Positions 33,465-38,337 of a DNA stretch of 38,337 bases are shown one piece after another. Origin of the DNA: Streptomyces atriruber (GTDB taxonomy: Bacteria > Actinomycetota > Actinomycetes > Streptomycetales > Streptomycetaceae). A program made the position numbers and the translations under genes. Where the stretch lies: NCBI RefSeq assembly GCF_001418325.1, contig NZ_LIPN01000192.1, forward strand, positions 1 to 38,337, read 5' to 3'. The number at the start of each line of letters is the position of its first letter. Position 1 is the stretch's first letter. Under the pieces are notes generated by a model. It was not told where the DNA came from, did no database searches, and saw nothing but the letters and a program-made list of their open reading frames with translations.

Positions 33465-33597
33465 ACCTGCATCATTCTCAATCAACCTGCATCACAGCAG
33501 TTCAGAGTACATACAACGGGGCACGCATCATTCTCACATATCTGCATGACTCCAGCTCATAAAGCCGCCCAGGATGCATTTTTGATGAGAAGCCACA
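33465..33597. repeat. Iterated TnsB-site-like repeats and terminus: right end of Tn7-like element
   Basis: Five related sites are read here. ACCTGCATCATTCTCA is at 33465-33480; ACCTGCATCACAGCAGTTCA at 33485-33504; CACGCATCATTCTCA at 33522-33536; ATCTGCATGACTCCAGCTCA at 33540-33559; GGATGCATTTTTGATGAGA at 33572-33590. The (C/T)GCAT cores are spaced 20, 36, 18 and 33 bp. The segment is much poorer in GC than its surroundings and ends ...GAAGCCACA at 33597, so read from outside the element begins TGTGGCTTCTCATCA. Multiple TnsB sites and a TGT terminus are the hallmark of Tn7-family ends. The following five bases, CGAGA, would be the target duplication. Confidence 0.65.
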
Positions 33598-33922
33598 CGA
33601 GATGGGTGCCGCCCGGGCCCGCGGCGAGTGCCTCGTCGTGGAGAACTGCCACGACGTCCTCGGCATCGATGTCGAAGTCACTGCGCGCGGTGTCGGGGCT
33701 GTTGCCGTAGCCCTGGCGGTCCATCAGGAGGAGTTGTCGACTGTCGGCGAGGGGGCGCTGCGCGGCGAAGCCGTACGTGGAGTCGCTGCCCCAGGTGAAG
33801 ATGTTGTGGACGAAGAGGGCCGGGGCGGCGGCCGTCGTGGTCGCTGGGGCCATCGAAGCCGTCCGGGCTCGGCTGCCCGCCACCCGCTCGCGGTCGTCCC
33901 ACACGGTCACGTGCACGGCCAT
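33557..33922 (-). pseudogene. Alpha/beta-hydrolase gene truncated by the element
   Basis: From ATG 33922 the frame gives about 108 residues of a typical alpha/beta-hydrolase N-terminal half: VHVTVWDDRERVAGSR, PALFVHNIFTWGSDSTYGF, LLLMDRQGYGNSP and DVVAVLHDEAL, ending GGTHLV. At 33597 hydrolase coding stops, just before the expected nucleophile elbow (G-x-S-x-G), and 13 unrelated residues encoded by the transposon end follow to a stop at 33557. The catalytic Ser, Asp/His part is absent and is not elsewhere in the window. ATG 33922 overlaps the tetR stop by 16 bp with GGGAGGAGGA upstream, so the gene was part of a tetR-hydrolase operon before disruption. Confidence 0.8.
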
Positions 33923-34539
33923 TGTTCCTCCTCCCGGGGCTGAGGAACGCTGAACAGCCGGTCCAGATGCACGTCGATCGCGGCGAGTGCGTCCTGGGGC
34001 TCGATCACGTCGAGTTCGATCAGGGGGGTGAAGCCGGTGAGGGCGAGGAGCAGGTTGGTCTCGGTCGCCGGGTCGCGGTCGGAGTCGATGTGCCCGTCGG
34101 TGATCGCCTGGCGGATCAACTGCTCGACGAGGGAGCGTCCTTGGGTGAGGCCGCGGCGTGCCTGCTCGTGCACGGCCTGGTCGTGCAGGGCCTCTAGGGC
34201 GTAGGCGGCGCTCATCCGGCTTGTCGCGCGGGCGTCGGCATGCAGGGGGAGCATTTCCGCGAGTGTCAGTCGTAGTACGTCACGGGGGTGCGGGCGGTCG
34301 CCGAGCTTTTCGAGCCCCTGGTGGACGCGTGCGGAGGTCTGCTCGGATGCGAAGTCCATGGCGAAGGAGAGCATGGCGGTCCGGGAGGCGAAGTAGTGCT
34401 GCAGTTGTCCGAGTGACATGCCCGCTTCCTGTGCCACCGCGCGCATCGTCAGCTGTGTGATGCCGCGCTGCTCCACCACCCGCCACAGTGCGCGGGCGAT
34501 CGTTTCGCGGCGTCCGCGGTGATCCACCTGTTTGGGCAT
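33907..34539 (-). CDS. TetR-family regulator
   Basis: A 210-residue protein. The N-terminal helix-turn-helix (RRETIARALWRVVEQRGITQ, then LTMRAVAQEAGMSLGQLQHYFASR) is a classic TetR domain; the rest (about 60-200) is the helical ligand-binding and dimer domain. I took ATG 34539 (MPKQVDHRGRR) as start; the open frame continuing upstream is a shadow of the carboxylesterase gene. It is translated together with the truncated hydrolase and is divergent from the carboxylesterase, with a 12-bp-arm palindrome in between. It therefore probably represses both directions and responds to an ester-type or lipophilic ligand (inference). Confidence 0.9.
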   Translation of the reverse strand: MPKQVDHRGRRETIARALWRVVEQRGITQLTMRAVAQEAGMSLGQLQHYFASRTAMLSFAMDFASEQTSARVHQGLEKLGDRPHPRDVLRLTLAEMLPLHADARATSRMSAAYALEALHDQAVHEQARRGLTQGRSLVEQLIRQAITDGHIDSDRDPATETNLLLALTGFTPLIELDVIEPQDALAAIDVHLDRLFSVPQPREEEQWPCT

Positions 34540-34564
34540 CGTCGCCCTCTCCCTCGTTTCCGGG

Positions 34565-34582
34565 GACTGTTTCAATACAGTC
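34565..34582. promoter_or_regulatory. TetR-type operator between tetR and carboxylesterase
   Basis: GACTGT-TTCAAT-ACAGTC is an 18-bp inverted repeat with perfect 6-bp arms, in the only AT-richer stretch of the 96-bp divergent intergenic region. Two CATAAT sequences (34585-34590 and 34601-34606) next to it could be -10 boxes of the carboxylesterase. The position suits control of both genes by the TetR protein. Confidence 0.65.
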
Positions 34583-34635
34583 GACATAATACACCTGACC
34601 CATAATCTTGGGTCCACGCGAGGGAAGGAACCGTC

Positions 34636-36126
34636 ATGTCCGATCAGCCGAAGGTACGGACGACGGAGGGTGTGGTGCAGGGGCTCCGACGGCAGGGGCA
34701 CGCGGTGTTCCGCGGCATCCCCTACGCCCAGCCCCCGGTCGGAGCGCTCCGTTTCGCCGCGCCCGCGCCGCCGCGCCGCTGGGAGGGGACGAGGCAGGCG
34801 GTCGAGTTCGGCCCCGTGGTGCCGCTGTCCCTGCCGATCGACGTGCCCCCGCAGGGCACCGACTGGCTGACGCTCGACGTCGGCACTCCGGACCCCGGCG
34901 CGGCGGGACTGCCGGTGCTGGTGTGGATCCCCGTGGGCGGCTACCTCTCGGCGGTGTCGAGCGACCCGATGTACGACCCGGCGGCGCTGGCCGGGGCGGG
35001 GGTCGTCGTGGTGACCGTCAACTGCCGCGTGGGCGCGGAGGGATTCGCGTTCCTCGACGACGCACCGCCCAACCGCGGATTCCTCGACCAGATCGCGGCG
35101 CTGGAGTGGGTGCAGCGCAACATCGCCGCCTTCGGAGGCGACCCCGGCCGGGTCACCGTGGGCGGGGTGTCCGCCGGGGCGGGCTCGGTCGCCGCCCTGC
35201 TGACGATGGAGTCCGCGCGCGGCCTGTTCCGGCGGGCCATCGCCCATTCGGTGCCGGGGCTGTACAGCACCCCCGCGCTGGCACGGCAGGTCACCGCCGT
35301 GTTCGCGGACCGGGTCGGCGCGGCGGCCCCCACTGCCCAGGCCCTGCGCGACATCGACCCATGGCACCTGGCCGCCGAGCTCACTTCCTTCAACGCCGGC
35401 CTCCACGCGCACCGGGAGAGCTGGGGGCGCCTCACGGAGACCGGTACCGCGCTGTGCCCCGTCGTCGACGGCGAGGTCCTCCCGGAGTCGCCCTGGTCCG
35501 CGCTGACCGGCACGCGGGCGCGCGGGACCGAACTGCTCGTGGGCCACACCCGGGACGAGTTCCGGTACTTCAGCGTCGTGAGCGGACGGTACGGCACCTT
35601 CACCGAGGAGGACGCCCAGGCGGCCCTGGAACTGCTCGCCCCGCATCCGGACGGCGCGCGGGCCTACCGGGCCGCGTTCCCGCAGGCGGGCCCGGAGGAG
35701 CTGGTGGAGACGGTGTACTCCGACGCCGTCTTCCGCATGCCGTCACAGAAGCTGGCCGAGGCGAACGCCGCAGCCGGCGGCACCTCGTACCTGTTCGAAC
35801 TGTGCTGGGCCACCCCGGCACTCGGCGGCATCCTGGGCGCCTGCCACAGTCTCGACGTGCCCCTGGCGTTCGGCACGCTGGACAGCCCCGTCGGCACCCA
35901 GCTCATCGGCGAGGAGCCTCCTCCCGAAGCCCTCGCGCTCTCCCGAGAACTCCGGGCGGCATGGGTTCGCTTCATCACCACCGGCGACGCGGGCTGGTCC
36001 GCCCACCGGCCCGGCGGGCACCTCACCCGCGTCCTGGACACCGAGTCGAAGACTCTGCCCTACCCCGAACGGGCATCCCGCCAGATCTGGGAAGGCCAAT
36101 CCCTCGCCCCCTTCGATCGTTGGTAA
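34636..36126 (+). CDS. Type-B carboxylesterase
   Basis: A 496-residue esterase of the carboxylesterase/cholinesterase family, normal length, no signal peptide, so cytoplasmic. It begins with the family signature VRTTEGVVQGLRRQGHAVFR, then GIPYAQPPVG. The catalytic Ser179 is in GGVSAGAGS (usually GESAG), Glu308 in GHTRDEFRYF and His404 in GACHSLDVPLAFG, giving the expected triad spacing. The oxyanion-hole motif, normally HGGG, reads PVGGY, which may change substrate range or activity. It hydrolyses carboxylic esters; the natural substrate is unknown. GGGAAGGAA precedes ATG 34636. It is divergent from tetR with an operator palindrome between them, so ligand-induced expression is likely. Confidence 0.88.
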   Translation: MSDQPKVRTTEGVVQGLRRQGHAVFRGIPYAQPPVGALRFAAPAPPRRWEGTRQAVEFGPVVPLSLPIDVPPQGTDWLTLDVGTPDPGAAGLPVLVWIPVGGYLSAVSSDPMYDPAALAGAGVVVVTVNCRVGAEGFAFLDDAPPNRGFLDQIAALEWVQRNIAAFGGDPGRVTVGGVSAGAGSVAALLTMESARGLFRRAIAHSVPGLYSTPALARQVTAVFADRVGAAAPTAQALRDIDPWHLAAELTSFNAGLHAHRESWGRLTETGTALCPVVDGEVLPESPWSALTGTRARGTELLVGHTRDEFRYFSVVSGRYGTFTEEDAQAALELLAPHPDGARAYRAAFPQAGPEELVETVYSDAVFRMPSQKLAEANAAAGGTSYLFELCWATPALGGILGACHSLDVPLAFGTLDSPVGTQLIGEEPPPEALALSRELRAAWVRFITTGDAGWSAHRPGGHLTRVLDTESKTLPYPERASRQIWEGQSLAPFDRW

Positions 36127-36250
36127 TTGTCCGGGTCGGCTCCTACGGCTGCGCCGCCGCCACGCACGTCATTGAGGGTTGCGTCGGCTGCCCTGGATGA
36201 GCGGCCGGTGAAGCGGACGCAGGACGGGACCTCACCAGGAGGAGCTCGGC

Positions 36251-36276
36251 TGTGTTTCGGCTGCGCCCGAAACACA
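36251..36276 (+). terminator. Hairpin downstream of carboxylesterase
   Basis: TGTGTTTCGG ... CCGAAACACA makes a perfect 10-bp stem with a 6-base loop. It lies 125 bases after the carboxylesterase stop and 125 before the next gene, with no T-run. It could be a terminator or an operator. The rest of 36127-36400 shows no gene; GGAGGAGG lies before ATG 36401. Confidence 0.45.
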
Positions 36277-36400
36277 TGGGCATCCGCTCCCTGTCTTCCT
36301 ACCGTGATCGCAGGAAGTAAGCGGGTCCACTGCGGAGAAGGCTCATCGCCTTGTCAGGTCGGGACCCGGCACGGCTTCTTAACGGAGGAGGAGTTTCGTC

Positions 36401-36823
36401 ATGAGCAGGATCTTCAAGGCTGCGGCGACGCCGCTGGCGGCGCTCGGTGTGGTGTGCGCGCTGGCGATGCCGGCTGCTGCTGCGACCGGCGACGGGCCGG
36501 CCGCGATGGGCAGCAACGAAAAGGTCAAGGTCTACGACACGTCCAACGGCTACAAGGACTACGCGGGCTACGTGCGGTTCAAGCACAAGGGCGACTGGTT
36601 CCTCACCTACCGCCAGAAGAGCCCTGGCAACCGCATCTACGTCCAGTACGACAAGGACGGAGTCCACGACCAGAGGAAGCAGATCGATGGCGGTCTGAAC
36701 CCGGGCGACCGCACGAGCCGCAACAAGAACCTTCCCGAGGGGACGGTCTACAACATCAGGGGCTGCGTGCAGGTGGATGGCGGGTCTGACTACTGCTCGG
36801 GGTGGAAAAAGTTCACTGCCTGA
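36401..36823 (+). CDS. Small secreted protein
   Basis: A 140-residue protein with a clear signal peptide: basic start MSRIFKAAA, hydrophobic LAALGVVCALAMPAAAA, and a likely cleavage near residue 28 (AAA-ATGDG). The mature ~112 residues are polar, rich in Tyr, Lys and Gly, with VKVYDTSNGYKDYAGYVRF and a C-terminal Cys pair (RGCVQVDGGSDYC) that could form a disulfide. It looks like a small extracellular beta-sandwich. No enzyme motif. It resembles, in size and composition, the secreted protein at 37851. ATG 36401 follows a strong GGAGGAGG. A hairpin terminator follows at 36838. Confidence 0.78.
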   Translation: MSRIFKAAATPLAALGVVCALAMPAAAATGDGPAAMGSNEKVKVYDTSNGYKDYAGYVRFKHKGDWFLTYRQKSPGNRIYVQYDKDGVHDQRKQIDGGLNPGDRTSRNKNLPEGTVYNIRGCVQVDGGSDYCSGWKKFTA

Positions 36824-36837
36824 CTCCGAGTGCAGGT

Positions 36838-36872
36838 GAAGGGGCGTCGGGCCAGGGGTCCGGCGCCCCTTC
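36838..36872. terminator. Hairpin terminator between convergent genes
   Basis: GAAGGGGCGTCGG ... CCGGCGCCCCTTC forms a 13-pair stem with one G-T wobble and a loop of about 9 bases, 14 bases after the secreted-protein stop. It lies between that gene and the convergent methyltransferase and can serve both. Confidence 0.8.
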
Positions 36873-36910
36873 GTCGGCGGGGATGTCTTCGCGTCTCGGC
36901 GCGGCGGAAC

Positions 36911-37651
36911 TTACGGTTTGTGGGTTACCCAGAGCAGTTCCGCGGGCCAGTGGTGTGCCCAGTCGGGTGGGTCGGTTTCGTTGTAGCCGTTGGGTGTTCC
37001 GGGGTCGGGCCGCGGCTCGATGAGGTCGTCGATGATGAGGCCCGCGCCGCGCAGGACCCTGACCCAGTCGCCGTAGGTGAGTTGGTAGCTGGTCGCGCCG
37101 TCGCCCTCGGCGATGGTGTGCAGCCCGAAGTAGTCCTGCTGAAGCGTCGTGGTCACGCGGCCGGCGGCTTCGTCGTAGCAGGCTTCGAACCATGGGCTGG
37201 CGACGTTGAACACCAGGCGCCCGCCTGGGCGCAGGATGCGTGCGGCCTGCGGGACGGCCAGGTGCGGGGGCGCCCAGCTGAGCCCGCCGAAGTCGCAGAA
37301 CACCAGGTCGAAGCTGTCGGCGGCGAAAGGGAGTTGTTCGGCGGCGCCTTGCACCAGCGGATAGCGGGCCGCTCCCATCTCGCGTGCCGCTGAGGCGAGT
37401 TGGGCTTCGGACAGGTCGAGTCCGATCACGGTGGCGCCCTCGGCGGCGAGCGCTCTGGACCACTGGCCGGCGCCGCAGCCGAGTTCGAGGACGCGCTTGC
37501 CGGTGACGTCGCCCAGGGCGTGCAGGTGTGCGTCAGGGATGGAGTACATGCCCCACAGCCGGGGTGCGGCGCCGATTTGCGGGTCGTGTTCGTGTTGGTA
37601 GGCGCTGCTGATCTGGTTCCAGAGCTGCCGGTTGGCGGGGATGCTGTCCAC
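36911..37651 (-). CDS. Class I SAM-dependent methyltransferase
   Basis: A 246-residue methyltransferase. Motif I is VLELGCGAGQWSRALA (about 54-69), followed by motif II VIGLDLSEAQL, the acidic loop LVQGAAEQLPF, motif IV FDLVFCDFGGLSW and post-motif ARILRPGGRLVFNV. This is the UbiE/MenG-type fold that transfers a methyl group from SAM to a small molecule; the substrate is not evident. It is about average length and has no membrane segment. It is convergent with the secreted protein at 36401 and shares its hairpin terminator. ATG 37651 precedes MDSIPANRQLWNQ, which is a normal start for this family. It belongs to the backbone right of the transposon terminus. Confidence 0.88.
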   Translation of the reverse strand: MDSIPANRQLWNQISSAYQHEHDPQIGAAPRLWGMYSIPDAHLHALGDVTGKRVLELGCGAGQWSRALAAEGATVIGLDLSEAQLASAAREMGAARYPLVQGAAEQLPFAADSFDLVFCDFGGLSWAPPHLAVPQAARILRPGGRLVFNVASPWFEACYDEAAGRVTTTLQQDYFGLHTIAEGDGATSYQLTYGDWVRVLRGAGLIIDDLIEPRPDPGTPNGYNETDPPDWAHHWPAELLWVTHKP

Positions 37652-37723
37652 GTGCCGACTTCAGCACTGTCTGCCGGGTGCGGTCAACGCGATTAGGGCC
37701 CGGAGCGGATCATGCCGGGGTGA

Positions 37724-37769
37724 GGCCATCGCGCACCTCTGGTCCTTTCAGGAGAGTGGCGCGATGGCC
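37724..37769 (-). terminator. Long hairpin downstream of the secreted-protein gene
   Basis: GGCCATCGCGC ... GCGCGATGGCC is a perfect 11-bp inverted repeat. After a 2x2 internal loop, CTCT pairs with AGAG. It lies 82 bases beyond the stop of the leftward secreted-protein gene and 73 bases before the methyltransferase start on the same strand, so it probably ends the former's transcript. Confidence 0.65.
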
Positions 37770-37850
37770 GCTGTGAGCAGGTCCTTCGTCAAGACCTCTG
37801 CTGTGTCCCTCGGCGGGATGGCATCGGCCCCGTGGGCAGTGCGGGGTCGA

Positions 37851-38192
37851 TCACCACCAGCGACCGCAGCTCCGGGTGTGGCTGTCGCAGACCCGGAAGT
37901 ACACCTTGTCACGGTCGTTGTAGCTGCCTGAGTACGAGGACCTGTGGACCGCGCCGTCCTCGTACCGTTCCAGGTAGCTGTACGACGGCAGTGTGGACGG
38001 GCCGTTCGTCCACCATTTGCCGTCGTAGTCGTTGCCGTCCCAGACCCAGGTCTTGCACAGCGGCAGCCTGCCACCGGCCGGTCCCGGCAGGTTGGTGCAC
38101 GCCTGCGCGGCCGATGCCGATGACGCGAGCCCTGCGGATGTTGCCGCAATGACAGTGGCCGCGAGACCGATCTGCGCGATTATTCGCTTCAC
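37851..38192 (-). CDS. Small secreted Cys-containing protein
   Basis: A 113-residue protein with a signal peptide (MKRIIAQIGLAATVIAATSA, then GLASSASAAQA; cleavage near 29-31). The mature part is about 83 residues, rich in Tyr, Ser, Trp and Gly, with four Cys (ACTNLPG, LCKTW, RVCDSHTRSCGRWW) that probably make two disulfides, and ends in Trp-Trp. The Y/W-rich strands (YSYLERYEDGAVHRSSYSG) suggest a small extracellular beta domain. Function unknown. GTG 38192 has GGGGGA about nine bases upstream. Its composition is similar to the secreted protein at 36401, though I see no clear sequence identity. Confidence 0.75.
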   Translation of the reverse strand: MKRIIAQIGLAATVIAATSAGLASSASAAQACTNLPGPAGGRLPLCKTWVWDGNDYDGKWWTNGPSTLPSYSYLERYEDGAVHRSSYSGSYNDRDKVYFRVCDSHTRSCGRWW

Positions 38193-38321
38193 GTCTCATC
38201 CCCCTTTTTTTGCCGTCAGGGCTCCGAAGGCCCTGATCGAATTCAATGACCGGGAGCATCTCCGACGACCGATTCCGGCGAGAAGGGTGCGTGCCGTGGG
38301 GTGCGTTCGGAGGGTGCTCAA

Positions 38322-38337
38322 TCCGCTCGCGAGCGGA
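38322..38337. repeat. Perfect 16-bp palindrome at the window end
   Basis: TCCGCTCGCGAGCGGA is a perfect palindrome ending exactly at the window edge, with further sequence unknown. It lies about 130 bases upstream of the leftward secreted-protein gene and could be an operator or part of a larger structure. Confidence 0.5.

Larger units (their letters stand above)
16438..33597. mobile_element. Tn7-like element: transposition genes, cargo and right end
   Basis: tniQ-tnsA-tnsB-tnsC (16438-22039), defence-like cargo (22051-33337) and a repeat-rich terminus at 33597 that interrupts an alpha/beta-hydrolase gene fit a Tn7/Tn5053-like transposon. The given left coordinate is only the first transposition gene. 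I found no left end with matching repeats, so the element may extend to or past position 1, or its left end may be lost. No resolvase gene and no cas genes are in the window. Confidence 0.6.

Noticed and set aside
34540..35646. Long minus-strand extension of the TetR frame
   Set aside because: It is antisense to the carboxylesterase gene, low in natural composition, and the TetR domain starts right after ATG 34539.
38322..38337. End palindrome as a Streptomyces telomere
   Set aside because: One 16-bp palindrome is not enough; the densely packed palindromes and known telomere start sequence are not visible, and a gene promoter lies next to it.
1..38337. CRISPR arrays, tRNA and rRNA genes
   Set aside because: I saw no regularly spaced repeats of CRISPR type, no tRNA T-loop/acceptor pattern and no rRNA-like segment; cas genes are also absent.

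Overview
The window looks like actinobacterial DNA, almost certainly Streptomyces or a close relative. GC is very high, third codon positions are strongly G/C, GTG starts and 4-bp start/stop overlaps are common, and several protein families are typical of Streptomyces (DUF6083, a Tap/Tpg-like pair, DUF4062). Most of it is accessory DNA. Only the right-most ~4.7 kb reads like ordinary chromosome or plasmid backbone.

Left region (1-16.2 kb): a DUF6083 gene cut by the window edge; an XRE regulator with three stacked palindromes upstream and a divergent Cys/His-rich protein; a sigma-70-like/HAD phosphatase pair; and a three-gene leftward operon (81 aa, 528 aa, 191 aa) whose last two products resemble the telomere proteins Tap and Tpg of linear Streptomyces replicons. 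Next come two unrecognised leftward genes, a frameshifted small membrane protein, a 155-bp cluster of strong inverted repeats, and a convergent pair: a Rad50/SMC-like ATPase with a central CxxC-CxxC zinc site, and a 1198-aa helicase whose C-terminal half is a second, degenerate helicase core.

Middle and right region (16.4-33.6 kb): a Tn7-like transposition module, tniQ, then overlapping tnsA-tnsB-tnsC. TnsB has a complete DD35E triad, but the TnsA-like protein lacks two of the usual catalytic residues. Downstream is cargo with a defence flavour: a divergent SLATT-like membrane protein / DUF4062 pair; a GIY-YIG-like protein; an overlapping operon of radical SAM enzyme, small DUF6375-like protein and a 1336-aa PD-(D/E)XK-like nuclease-STAND NTPase; and a PIN nuclease. 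The cargo stops at a lower-GC segment with five iterated ~16-20 bp repeats ending in a TGT/ACA terminus at 33597. Exactly there an alpha/beta-hydrolase gene is cut in half. I read this as the right end of the Tn7-like element; the left end was not found and may lie outside the window.

Right flank (33.6-38.3 kb): the remaining half of the hydrolase gene, its overlapping TetR regulator, a divergent type-B carboxylesterase with a clear TetR-type palindrome between them, two small secreted proteins, and a class I methyltransferase, with several strong hairpin terminators.

The best candidates for an undescribed system are the radical SAM / DUF6375-like / nuclease-STAND operon (26695-32001, perhaps with the PIN gene) and the Tn7-like carrier with its degenerate TnsA. 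All functional statements come from reading motifs by eye; no database search was possible.
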